Assembly: GCA_018466975.1 (NCBI GenBank)
Contig: CM031560.1
Location: 1,426,001-1,490,000, forward strand
From: Sparassis latifolia
Taxonomy: Eukaryota > Basidiomycota > Agaricomycetes > Polyporales > Sparassidaceae
Direction: 5' to 3'
DNA length: 64,000 nt
Each line of letters opens with the position of its first letter. The first letter of the stretch is position 1. The notes under the pieces were generated by a model. The model made no database searches, was not told the DNA's origin, and saw nothing but the letters and a program-made list of their open reading frames with translations. Below are positions 48,353 through 59,555 of the stretch, piece after piece. Position numbers and translations under genes: made by a program.

Positions 48353-49318
48353 AGTGCCCCAAACATCTCCAATGATGGTGCAACAAAGTGGGAATGCATG
48401 TGGAATGCATGTGGAAGTTTACGATGGCGAAGGCCGAGGGAGGCGACGAGCTCAGAGCGAATCAGAACTGTGGGAAATCCGGAATCAATTAGCATGGGCA
48501 GCGGGTCAGAGTCAGAAGACGGTCCATGCACAATTTCCGACCAAGGAATGTGAGGGACCATCAATGGTGCAAGCGCAGGTGAGACGTACTCGTACTCGCT
48601 GTCCGAGCCCGAACTGAGGATCCCTGTAGTAGCGGCAAGAGGGACAGCACTAAGATTGATGGCACCGACATTGTAGGCGACATCGTCAGAGTCGTCTTCA
48701 GTGATGGCAGCTACAGTGTTCCATTGCTGCGGTTTGGTATTCTCCTTACCAGTAGCACATTTTGCCGCATCGACGTCGGCCTGAGTAAGAGTACGATAGG
48801 TCGCTGGGTCAGGGAAGTTGTCAGGGCAGTTGCATCAACCACAGAGTTCCTTCTTGACGAAAATTTGCACCAGTGGTGGCCACCATTGTATTACAATTGC
48901 CCACAACACTGGTCAGGCCATTGTGCACAACTCACCAGCCATTGTAATTGTAATAACACTGGGCACATTGTAATACAATGGCAATTACAATGCCAGCCAC
49001 ATTGTAATTGGAAAAAGAAGTGTTCACAGTAAGAGTTAAACCCCTAACCTCATGGCCAGAGTTTTGCTTATATAAGCTACACAAGACACATGCTTTAACC
49101 ACTACACTATTGGTGCTTGCTGTTACTGCAACCTCAATTGTATATAATGAGTCTGTCCACTACAATATAATATACAAGCTTCTAATGCACATTTTAATAT
49201 TATATCTAATACTATTACTTTAAAGAATTAGAAAAAGAGATAAACAAGTAAGAGAACATAAATAGACACTATAATAGTATTTAACAAAGAGTTAAGAAAG
49301 GAACAGTAACAAGTGTTA

Positions 49319-49703
49319 GGCCCTGTTCGGGATCCCGATAATCTGGCCGCTGTAGAATCCTCTGCCCGCCAAAAGTTAAATGGACTCCAGAATGCCCAAT
49401 ATGACTACAGATAAGATGAGATCCCATATTGCCGGGGATTTGCCACTCACGTGTTAAAGTTGAGACTGGTCACGACAGACCGAGACTGATGTCAAATTAG
49501 CCAATCGGTTGCTCCACAAGTCACACCCCTTCCCAATAAAGACGTCGGTCAGAGTTCGGTTGAGGCTCGGGCACCTAAGCTAGGGTTAGAGGCTCTGGGC
49601 CAATGGTCTTTTTCTCACATGACAGGTGTGCAATAATCTCTGTGCTGTTTTGGGACGTTGCTAGAGCTGGTCTATAATGATTATCGGGATCCCGAACAGG
49701 GCC
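49319..49703. mobile_element. PIF/Harbinger-type (Tourist-like) MITE, 385 bp, TSD TTA
   Basis: It has 25-bp perfect inverted ends beginning GGCCCTGTTCGGGATCCCGA. TTA flanks both sides (49316-49318 and 49704-49706). A GGCCCTGTT-type terminus with a TTA duplication is the classic signature of Tourist/Harbinger MITEs. There is no coding capacity. It sits inside the spacer of the larger inverted repeat, so it is the youngest insertion in this nest. Confidence 0.88.
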
Positions 49704-49785
49704 TTAGTATTTGTAATAGAAGCTTGTATATTATATTGTAGTGGACAGACTCATTATGTACAATTGAGGTTGCAGTAACAGCAAG

Positions 49786-49880
49786 CACCAATAGTGTAGT
49801 GGTTAAAGCATGTGTCTTGTGTAGCTTATATAAGCAAAACTCTGGCCATGAGGTCAGGGGTTCAACTCTTACTGTGAACA
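49786..49880 (+). ncRNA. tRNA-like module in right arm of inverted repeat
   Basis: The A-box-like segment at 49792-49809 and B-box-like segment at 49852-49868 are spaced as in a tRNA with an intron. A palindrome GCTTATATAAGC lies between them. It is followed by TTCTTTTTCC, a possible Pol III stop. The same module lies inverted in the left arm at about 49030-49125. It is probably a tRNA-derived SINE head rather than a working tRNA. Confidence 0.45.
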
Positions 49881-51130
49881 CTTCTTTTTCCAATTACAAT
49901 GTGGCTGGCATTGTAATTGCCATTGTATTACAATGTGCCCAGTGTTATTACAATTACAATGGCTGGTGAGTTGTGCACAATGGCCTGCCCAGTGTTGTGG
50001 GCAATTGTAATACAATGGTGGGAACCACAGCTGAAATTTGTGACATTTGAAACAACCATCGTTGTCGACAAGGAGTTTCAATTTGGCATTGGTGACGGCC
50101 GGCAGCTTGAGAGTGGAGGACCTGTTGCTGCCGGTGTCCTTGCGAGGAATGGTGGACCCGGTGCTCTTCGCCTTGTTGGAGACACCAGTGATACGCAAAA
50201 TGCGTGCACGTTCGCGCATGCAAAAAGCGTCGATCTGCAATAACTTGTCCTTTCAGTCCTTGAAGGAGATGATGCTGTTGATGTCGTCAACATCAGAGGT
50301 GAGGCGAAGATCTTCGCAGAGGCTTGCAGAGATCTGCACGTGAAGGCGGATGTCGTCTAGGTGAGAGGTAGTGCCACGGAGAATAGTATTGAGTTTCTTG
50401 AGAGAGAGGATCCAGTTTTCGAAAGGCTCATCTTTCTTGTGACGCGATCGGAGGAGTTGAGTGAGCACGGAAGATTCCCAGCCTTTCAGGAGGAAACGAG
50501 ATCGGAAGGCAACTAGGAAATCCTTCAAGGGGAGCGCGTCGTATGTATCGGAATCATTGTAGTACCAGTCGCTGACTATAGCATCCTGGAAACTGCCAGT
50601 AACTTTTGTGACCTTCTTGTCGTTGGAGGTGTCATTCTGCTTGAAATACTGCTGGTAAGCATTCTCCCACACGTGAGCAATGGCGGGAGTGATCTTACCA
50701 GGAGTAAGGATAGGAGGGTGCTTAGCAGAGGACTGGACGACAGTCGCGATGGTCGAGGAGGACATCATGGTGACTATATGTGGTGTGGAATCCGAACTGG
50801 TGGACAAGATCGATCGGGAACGTGGCGACGGAAGCAATTCAGGTGATGGGGAATGGCTGATGAATGTGGAGAGATCATCGAAGTCATTCAGTGTCAAGAT
50901 TGAGAGGGCAGTTTGTGGTCGAGATTTGACTTTGAGGGCCTCCAGGATGTTCTCAACATTGGCAAATGGGAGAATGCCATAGAGGTCTCGAGTTGCAGAT
51001 CAGGTGTTGGATGGCAGGTTGGGCAGTCTGTCGTGATACGGGGCAACGGGCGAGCATGCTGGCTGGCACTCACTGACTGATGACTACAGTGGAAACTGCG
51101 GAGGTGCAGTTGGGTGATCTCCGTGGCCAC

Positions 51131-51590
51131 ACTGGCTCACAGATTGATCTGGTAGTTAGCCTTTTGGGCTCAGCAGTGCGTATCCTCGTGTAAGGTATGC
51201 AAGGCGAAGATGGGGTTGTTCGGTGTTCAAAAAAAAGTGTGAGCCGGTTGACGACTGACAAGCACTCGGCAACAGAACAGAAACAACGTGTCTTCATTGT
51301 GGTCATACAGAGAGATCTGGTAAGTACAAGCAGTAACTAGCATAATGTAACATACCTTCATTGTGGTCATACAGAGAGATCTGAAGACTCAACGAAGGAA
51401 CGACGCGATATGTCAACCAGGATCGGGAAAGTCCGTGTAAACCCTACGGCGGGGTTACAAAGGGGTGTAAGCATGTGTTGCAGTTACATTTACGATGTTC
51501 ACCTACAGCACGCACTACACCCAATTCACTTCTAACTATGATAACACTACACTAATAACCCTCTTGTATCCACACTATTAGATGGTGGTG
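51131..51590. other. Upstream flank of gypsy relic, with a 28-bp direct duplication
   Basis: CTTCATTGTGGTCATACAGA continuing GAGATCTG occurs at about 51292 and again at about 51352. It may be an untranslated leader of the gypsy element, but no LTR boundary was found. Confidence 0.4.
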
Positions 51591-52863
51591 TGTACACCAA
51601 TCAAAAAAGCTCGAATTCTTGAATTTTGTAACTAGAGCCAGACCTTCAAAAAAATCGGCAATACTCTCCACATCAACTATCACACTGTCTCACGCAAACT
51701 GAAGAAGATGCATGAGACAGGTGACTTCTATGCCATTACTCCGAAAACTGGTCGACCCTCTCTCCGTGATGAGCACAGCTTGCATCGTGCTGCCTGAGCT
51801 ATTACCAGTGGCAATGCTTGTGACACTGCAGATGTCCAGTGCCAGCTTTTTCCCAATGTCAGCCAATGCATCATTTGGTGTGACCTCATTAAGATTGGGC
51901 TGAATGGGCAGGTCCATCGTAAGAAGCCCTGGATGAGTAAAGTTTATGTCCAGGAGTGGGGAAAGTTTGTGAAAACTTATGGTAAATGGACTGAGCCAAT
52001 GTGAAATTTGATGGTGTTCTCCAATGAGTCCAAGTTCAATCTTTTTGGTTCAGATGGGTGCCACTACTGCAGAAGGAGGGTTGGGAAAGAATATTTGGAC
52101 AGGAATGTGTGGAAGACAATGAAGCATGGTGGTGGAAGTGTGACAGTCTGAGGATACATCACATCAGAAGGGACAGGTCGACTTCACCATGTTGATAGTC
52201 AGATGAATGCCAACTAATATTGCAGGATTCTTTCTGAATCCCTTCTGGGTACTCTTTATGACTATTCTCTCAGCCCTCATGATGTCATTTTTCAGCAGGA
52301 TAATGACCTAAAGCACACATCTCATCATGCAATAGTCTGGTTCAAGGACCATCACATCACTTGCCTTCCTTGGCCCCCTTCCTCACCAGATATGAACATC
52401 ATTGAGAATGTATGGGAGCTTCTGGATACCCGAGGACATCATCACAAACCTCTTTTGCAGAATGTTGAGCAGCTATGGGTTGCATTGAAGGAAGAGTGAG
52501 AGAAGCTGAATTTGACTACTATACAGAAGCTGTACACCTCAATGCCCCATCATCTAAATGCTCTGGCATTAGCTCATGGACATTATACTAAATACTAGTT
52601 TATCTCTACTTTTGTTCATTTTTTGAGCTTTTTTTGTTTACTTGCTTATAGCATGCTTACACCCCCCATTAGTGACTACTAAACTTGATCTGGTTGTATC
52701 TCATTCACATTTTAATTAATTTTCAAGTTTTTTTGGATACATACTCATCAGATATCTAGCTGAATGGATGCATAGAAAATCTTATCAAGATCACACATCA
52801 GTGTGGCCAAATGTGCAAAATATACAGCCAAATCTGGAGGGGCATTATTTTTGGCCACCACTG
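51591..52863 (+). pseudogene. Decayed Tc1-like transposon of a second family
   Basis: Translating through stops gives a DDE core: VFSNESKFNLFGSDG, KHGGGSVTV-stop-GYITSEGTGRLHH, IFQQDNDLKHTSHH and SPDMNIIENVWELLDT, the last carrying the Glu. At least four in-frame stops are present. The right terminus ATTTTTGGCCACCACTG (ends 52863) is followed by TA. The left terminus was not recognised. It is only distantly related to the two complete Tc1 copies. Confidence 0.8.
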
Positions 52864-52865
52864 TA

Positions 52866-53440
52866 TGTGCAGTGACTATAGTGCTATAAACAAGCAATTT
52901 ATTAGGTTATGCCCTGCCTGTGCCCTGAGTAATCCCATATAATGTCCTAGGACATATATTGGTATCATAGTCCTTTGCAGCACTGCATTCCAGGCTGCAA
53001 TATAATGCATTCTGCACTATGAGGATGAGCTTCCTGCACTATGATGTCACAACCTCTGATGTGGCCGAGTCTGTCACATGTAACCCATGTGCTGGGTCCA
53101 TCACACGGGTAAGTCTTTCGCTTTCACCCAGAGTGTCCATAATTCTGGAGCTCCAGAATTATGAGAGTGCCATAAGCTGAGAGCATAATTATTAAGAAAG
53201 ATAAAAAAGGGAATTTGAGTATATAAAGTAGAGCATCCAGATAACAGAAATATATTTTAGCGCATAATTATGCACCCTGACAATCCACCATCACTATCTT
53301 TTTAATTGGGAACTAAGCACAATTTTTAACATGTACTCTATCTGCTTATCATGGCCAACATACCATCACCCTTCTCCTTCATTGTAGTCGAGTTAACACT
53401 ACACCATATTGCTCATATGTAACTCGGGTGCTGGTCATGT
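52866..53440. other. AT-rich repeat-derived DNA
   Basis: No coding frame of note. A motif around 52905-52985 (GTCCTAGGACATATATTGGT) resembles a stretch at about 56690-56775 in the same direction, suggesting a dispersed repeat. Confidence 0.4.
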
Positions 53441-54440
53441 TGTCACGCACCAAAAGTGTTTGGCTTGTGAACACATAACCACCAGTGAAGCGCTTAATGA
53501 AGAAGTCACGTGACTAAGAGGGAATCTGAGAACATTGGCCGAGAGTGTCACCTGATGCTCACATTATGCTATTGGACACGGAGGTCCCAAAAGTTTTGTC
53601 TTCTCTGTTTCTCTCTGCTCACTTTATGCTATTGGACACGAAGGTTCTAAGACATTTTTTCTTCCTACTTTCCCCTTTGATCATGTGATGCTCTTATTTT
53701 GCTATTGGCCAATTTGCCATGTAACACTACTATGTAACAGTCACAAAGGGTGACACCCGAGGGGTATAAAAGGACCCCCGAGGTGCCCCGACCCTCAGTC
53801 TTCTCTCCCCACTTATAACTCCTATAAGTGAAGAGTTCTCCCTTCACTTATAGCTTACCCTACAAGTGATAAACTAAAAAAATAGGAGTCTGTTCCACTC
53901 CTCCCTGTAACTTGTTACTTGTAATCAAAAGGATCCCAACAAAGTCAGTTCAGTGCAGGCAGTGAGTTGTTACTAACACAACTACTGCACTCTTGCATTG
54001 TTTCTTTTGGGTAGTCTAGCACACGGTTGCTAGATACTCAAACTGTTCTCAGAAAGTTCTCAGATAACATGTAGGAAAGTTATTGGCCAGGCACATCATA
54101 TTAGGATGCACGCACTCGGTAAAGCTCTACACATGGTTGTAGGCACCCGGATAGGAACACAGAAGACTCGGTAAGCCCTGCACATGTTTGTAGGCACCCA
54201 GATTAGGAAGAGAAAGAAGACTCAGAAAGCCCTGCACCGATTGTAGGTCTCATATAAGAAAACCCGTTAAGCCCTGCACTGGTTGTAGGCATCATATAAG
54301 AAGACAGAATGCAAGCCCTTGCACACAGTTGCTAGGCATCCCCCCCTACACTCCCCCATCTGTATTGTGCAGACTCCCCACCTGACTTCAGACAACAAGA
54401 CACACATATAGCTCAGGTGTCCCTAACCTACTATCATAAA
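53441..54440 (+). mobile_element. LTR-like block with promoter, U3 repeats and tandem repeat leader
   Basis: It begins TGTCACGCAC, a common start of basidiomycete gypsy LTRs. GCTCACATTATGCTATTGGA and two diverged copies lie at about 53555, 53618 and 53682. A TATA box (GGGGTATAAAAGGA) is at 53762. Five imperfect units of about 45-50 bases, centred on CCCTGCAC...GTTGTAGGCA, fill 54117-54340. A primer-binding-like TTTGATATCAACA follows at about 54440. A 5-bp CATGT occurs both at 53436-53440 and at 54068-54072, so a shorter 627-bp solo LTR is an alternative reading. Confidence 0.5.
54117..54340 (+). repeat. Five imperfect tandem repeats of about 45-50 bp
   Basis: Units share the core AAGCCCTGCACA, then GTTGTAGGCACC or GTTGTAGGCATC, then ATAAGAAGACTCGG. 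They shorten and diverge towards the right. Confidence 0.7.
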
Positions 54441-56850
54441 TTTGATATCAACAAATAACTGTGATAGCCCAGCGTACTTTCCCTTTTGCCACGCCCAGTG
54501 AACCACAGCGAAGTACCACTCACTTGACCAGGAGTCAAAAGCTCCTTCGGCCAAGGCCTGTGTGTACCCCGAGTCGACAATGTGCACCAAATTTCAGACA
54601 GTTGTTCGAATTTCCTTCACAACCAGTGTCATCAGGCGGCACAGACTTTTCGTTCACTATATAGTGTTGTTGGTGAAACCTTGCCACTTTGCCTTGTTTA
54701 TGCCATGTGACTGTGACATGGTCTGGCCTTGCTTAAATTTATACAGCTGGATATCTGGAGGTACCTCTGAGTTAGGACCAGGAGGCTTCCATATACATAG
54801 CTGAGGCAGGGACTGCATAAATGTGGGAACACTCAATTTCTTATATTGTCTCTAGACCTGTAGATACCTCAGACATAGGTATAGTGAAAATTCCAATGTT
54901 TCTGCAGTTTCACCACTCTTGCCATTATTGTCAGCACAGTATGAGTTTCACCTCATTGGCACTTAGTGTGGCCTCGTTTTGCCCATGACACTACCATTAT
55001 AGATGAAGATGATCTCTTCCAGAGACACTATCATCACTCTGGTTGATGCTGGTGCATATCATAGTTGGTGAATTCGCTCATCCACTTGCACTTGGGCCCA
55101 CTGCTCGCAATCTCGATATTTACAGTGTACTCACAAGTGGTGCGATGTGCTCATCCCCAGCTCCTTGGACCATGTCATATCACTTCAGAGTCCCTTTGCA
55201 AATCTCAACTGGATATCACACATCCATTTACAGGTGAATTTTCTCCATGTATGTCAAGTTATGATGTTTGCAGAGAGTGCATTTGCAGGATTTCACAATG
55301 CATATACTTGTAAAATGTCCAGACAGTGCATGGGTAATTTCAATGTCATGACAATTCAGATTAGCACTTCGTGATCACATGCCAATCAACCTCACTTAAA
55401 GCTTCTTCAACATCAATGTCGCTTCTGTGCTCAAAGACCAAATGTGGGCCCACATGCCAGCCTGGTTACATCATGGACACAGCAGCATGAGGTATGACAG
55501 GATGTCAACATGCTACTTTCCTCATTGGTCCATTACAAGACTCAATGTTAGTGTAGAGCAGGGGTATACCCCTGGGTACTTTGAGCTGTATCCTTACCCT
55601 TACCCTCCAAGGATACATACCCTTCACCAGGGGTAAGGGTACAGGTAAGAGTACCAAATCCTGAGGGTATACCCCTCAATATTTGCCTTATTTGAGGAAA
55701 TGACATTATAGATATTTAGTTTAAGGCTTGTTAACAGTCTTCTTTTTCCTTTGAAGCTTCTGTAAACATAGTCTGTATAAACCTTAATTACATAGTACAG
55801 TAAACTAGTGCTTTACTGATACTTCAAATGAGATGGGAGATCCACAAATAGTGGGATATCTCATACTAAGTTTTATATTCACCTGCAGTGTTATAATACT
55901 AATTACTATTAGTGGTATGTATAACATGTTCATTAGATCAAATAGCAACTATAACAGGCCAAACAACGGTTCTTATTTTGTGGTTTTAAAAGTAATTATA
56001 CATTTTCTGATGCAATGTTCAAATTGACATGATGTCATCTTTAGTGTATTGCATATGAATATTCTAACTTTCATTAATAGCCAGAAGAAACACAGTAACT
56101 CAGTCTACTTATACACCAGCAAATAAGAGACACTTTAGTCAAGTCTGCTACTATAGAATGTACCTGAACAAAGCAAGAAAGACATTTGACCTAAGATTGC
56201 AGTAGAGTTGCATTCACAAATACATTCACCCAATGACTTTTTATACTCTGGGACATTATGCTATGGGATGGGATATCCTATCTAAGGACCTTTTACTCTC
56301 TAATCTTAATAATACAATGACTAGTATAGGTCTTTAGATAATTATTGTAGTCTAACAGATATATTCAGACAAATGATAGCCTGAATAGCTGTCAGCATAC
56401 AAATAAATCACATTTTAGGATGTCCTTAAGATGTGATGTCCTTAAAATGGGATATCCTTAGAATGGAATGTCCCATTTTTATATAAAGTGTTAATAAAGC
56501 ACTGATTTACTGTACTATGTAATTACAGTTTATATAGTATGGCAGTAGATGAGAATATGAAACAACAAATATACAACAGCCTAAAAATACATCTTCTGCT
56601 AATAGTGGGATACCCCTGACACCATGAGATAACCAGTAATACTGGGATAAACAATTAATGTCCTAGCCTAGTAAGATATCCCACATAATAATCATCCCAT
56701 ATGCCCAGCCTATACTTTATCTATGCCCTGGGCAATCTCACAGAATGCCCTGGGACATAATAGGTACCATGGTCAGTCTGACACTTAAGAAGCTCTTAGC
56801 TATGACATACTATAGAAGATCTGCTTTGTATGTAATGCTGACGAGATTGT
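54441..56850. other. Decayed transposon DNA, no intact gene
   Basis: AT-rich with short frames. Near 55030 the plus frame reads TLVDAGAYH, which could be a decayed retropepsin site, but this is weak. At 55556-55675 the motif GGGTATACCCCT recurs with many TACCCT units. Between 56410 and 56480, GATGTCCTTAAAATGGGATA-like units repeat three to four times. Confidence 0.4.
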
Positions 56851-57398
56851 AGTTTCATCGCAAGCCGGAAAGGAGGAGTACGAGCGGAATCAAGTCCGTG
56901 TGGGGTCTGAGATGCAATGAAGGAGAAGAGTCTATTCCAGAGGTATGAGGTGGGTGGCCCGAAAGCGTAGCTAGGAAAATCTCTGTAGTCGCAATAATCA
57001 CTGGAAACGCGTCGGGGTAAAATCGCACTGCTCTAAGGAGAACGCTGAAACGCAGAAATGCAAGACTGCCCAGAAAATGCACAAATGCAAGACTGCCCAA
57101 AGATGCACTAACTGGATGGGATGGGAATGTGAATGAGGCTTTTGCAAGTGTACCTTCCGGGACGGTCGGTTCTTCCCGACCTCTTCCTCTGCCATCATAC
57201 TTAACTGGTCCTGACCTTTCCTGCCCTCCTGATACTGCCCGCATCTGCTTAACAATCGCTCCACTGAATCACTGCCCATCACGCCATATCTCGCAATCCT
57301 GTCCCCTCACACTCCTACTCATTCCGAGGGATCCTCCATCACCGAACCCGCCCGAGCGCCTAACAAGGACCCGTCCGTCTCGGAGGCATCTCCCATCC

Positions 57399-57814
57399 AT
57401 GGACGCCAGCGTCATCCTTCGCAAATACACCCTCGCAGAAGCTCTTCTTCGCATTGAGATCTTTACCGAGCCCTTCGATCCGATCCTGTGAAAAGCATGG
57501 GCGGTCCGGATGCACGTCCTGCTGGTGAGGCCCCCATGGGCATATGATCCTTCGCCGTCTGACCCTCACACATCCCTCAGGTCTTTGTGGTCCAAGCCCA
57601 GTCTGAAGCAGCCAGCGTGAGGATCATCCTACCTCTTTCGCGCGATATCCCTGTCCTGGCCCAAGTGGAAATACACCTGGCAACAGCTCGCACTATAGAA
57701 GGTGGTCATCGGATGATACCTCGAATTGCGGATCACCTTTCTGCGGTCATTACTTGTGGTTTGACTGCCCGCATTCTGTATGACAACCCGCTGTCCGCGA
57801 GGACTTTGGTTTAG
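57399..57814 (+). other. Unrecognised coding relic
   Basis: A frame starting MDASVILRKYTLAEALLRIE ends after 30 codons; a second frame (57587-57814) reads ATARTIEGGHRMIPRIADHL. Codon composition differs from the AT-rich surroundings and looks like decayed coding sequence. No family is recognised. Confidence 0.25.
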
Positions 57815-57863
57815 GCCACCTGCCGGATGGTCTCCCTGACATTGGTGCGCGGTTGTCCTGTCC

Positions 57864-58124
57864 CTATTTTCCTGGAATCGTGTTCCTCAGCTTTTTATTG
57901 CCATCAGGAACCTTGCGCCTTCGGGTTGAGACATTGCGCAACGCGCCCGTAAACTGTACGATGTCATGCATGGAATCACTGGTAGATGCAAGCTGGTGGA
58001 TGGTACCTTGAGGCGGTTGCAGATCGTAGTCGAGGAATTGGAAGTAGCGTTCGGGCTCGTAGCATGCCCTCCTCCGATAATCAGCTTCCAACTGTTGTCG
58101 GACTAGGGGTCGGTTGTGTAGCAC
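57864..58124 (-). other. Unrecognised open frame
   Basis: 86 codons reading MLHNRPLVRQQLEADYRRRA and YFQFLDYDLQPPQG. It could be an exon of a broken gene or part of the neighbouring retroelement. No domain is seen. Confidence 0.25.
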
Positions 58125-58398
58125 CCTGTAGTATCTCCAAAATGTGAGACCGCTTCGCGGATGTGATTCCCACCTCAGCGTGCTCTGCGTCCCTTCAATG
58201 CGCTAATTATGGAAGTGCTGTGAAATGAACAATTTTATTTTGGAGTAAATAAAATTGTCCGCAGGAGAGAACACTGAAATGTATGTGCACCACGCAGTGT
58301 TGCATACAAATTTTGATGGGTGGGGGGAAGGTTCTGCGGGGCTTCATGAGGGAGCAGAACTTGGAGGCGTGAATTCCAAAAGGGGACCGCCGATGAGA

Positions 58399-59180
58399 TC
58401 AGCCCACAGAACCTTCGGAGCCTGATAAGTTGATCCTGTGGCCAGACCATGGTGGGTCAGCCGGGGAGATGAGACCATATTTAACCAGGCTAGAGAATAG
58501 AGAATGGGAGGTGGGTGGGTAGAAAAAAGTGAGACTGGAATGGGGGTGGGTGGCATGTAGAGAGAAAGGAGGTGAGGGGACGTGTCCGTGCTGGCTGAAT
58601 GCGATAGAAAGAACAGAACATGAGACGTGTTTAAAATGGTCGAAGAGGTTCGTACTCAGGATGACGAGTTCACCCAGGCTGTGAAGGACGGCGTGAGTGT
58701 GAGTATGAGATGATGTACAGAAGATGTCTGAGGGAAAAGTGTTAGAAGTATGCATGTACCGACAGCAGCACCAAAAGGTGATGCTAGCTAATGCCCAGAT
58801 GGCCGCGTTGAAGGCATTGGAGAGGTCGAGCCCATCCTTGAGAACAATGAGGGCCTCAATAGTAACAGGAGGTCATTTCACACATTTCAAATTGGGAGGA
58901 ACGAGCTGTGCAACACCTCATCGAACATGACGTAGCATGTCATGCCCATGCCATGCAGCACCGTTGACCATGTGCCAGTAGTGCAGTCCGGCAAGCCAAT
59001 TGGAGAGTGTCTTGTCCAAGATGTCCCCACAGCTGAGGCTGAAAATGCCACGAGGAGCAATTTGGACACTGGCATGCACTGTGACTTGAGAATCACATGC
59101 TGATCGCAGTACTGCATGAAGCATAGCAGGCCTGCACTGTAGTTGCTGTGAGTGGATTCATTGAGTGAGCAGAGCATCAC
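58399..59180 (-). pseudogene. Tyrosine recombinase of DIRS-like element, broken
   Basis: The N-terminal SAM-like part reads LNESTHSNYSAGLLCFMQYC, then NWLAGLHYWHMVNGAAWHGH, then VKRPPVTIEALIVLKDGLDL, a strong match to the basidiomycete YR family. The catalytic part begins AIWALASITFWCCCR and LGELVILSTNLFDHF. After that, a stretch shared with the other end of the element interrupts it, and the second catalytic box (H-x-x-R...Y) was not found. Several frame changes are needed, so it is not functional. Confidence 0.75.
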
Positions 59181-59555
59181 TTGAAAGAGTTTGAGGATGG
59201 CAATGGAGGGAAGAAGATGCTCGAGTACATGTTGAAAGGATCAGGAGTAAGGTGTGGTTCAGAGGAGGACCCGGTCGCTGGCAAGAATGGGAGGACGATG
59301 TGATGAAACAATGATACAGTTCTGGGGAGTCGGACAACAAGGACATGTACACGTCCTCCAGGAGGTGGGAGAGTGGCGATGTGGTGGACATCATTGTCAA
59401 TCTGCGAGAAGAAAGCTGTGGCCTGAGCATCGACATCGACGTCTCGTAGGAGGTGAGCAATGGGAGATGAGTCATTCATGAGCAAAGAGGTGAGAGATGG
59501 ATCTGGGGAGTGTGATGGAGAGAGGTAGATAAAAACATTCTTCCGGGTATATCCC

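Larger units (their letters stand above)
48871..50030. repeat. Large inverted repeat (foldback) with tRNA-like modules, inserted in gypsy gag
   Basis: The left arm is about 48871-49194 and the right arm about 49717-50030; each is the reverse complement of the other with small differences. The left end is CAGTGGTGGCCACCATTGTA and the right end matches it with three changes. Each arm contains a Pol III A-box-like segment (TAGTGTAGTGGTTAAAGC) and a B-box-like segment (GGTCAGGGGTTCAACTC), plus several ATTGTAAT/ATTACAAT palindromes. It may be two head-to-head tRNA-derived SINE copies or one foldback transposon. The spacer contains a separate MITE. Confidence 0.75.
48353..51130 (-). mobile_element. 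Ty3/gypsy-type retrotransposon relic: gag and protease, split by nested insertions
   Basis: On the minus strand, 50897-50253 encodes a gag capsid-like region (TPGKITPAIAHVWENAYQQY; FLVAFRSRFLLKGWESSVLT; FENWILSLKKLNTILRGTTS). A zinc-knuckle start NDGCFKCHKF follows near 50050. The frame is cut by a 1.16-kb inverted-repeat insertion (48871-50030) and resumes as CPDNFPDPATYRTLTQADVD, then PLPMLIDSGFPTVLIRSELV, a retropepsin-like DSG active site, before entering the gap. Reverse transcriptase and integrase would lie in or beyond the gap. A TGA interrupts the knuckle region. LTRs were not identified. Confidence 0.8.

Noticed and set aside
55030..55340. Gypsy protease remnant (TLVDAGAYH)
   Set aside because: Only a D-A-G triplet and position suggest it; flanking residues do not match the family well enough.
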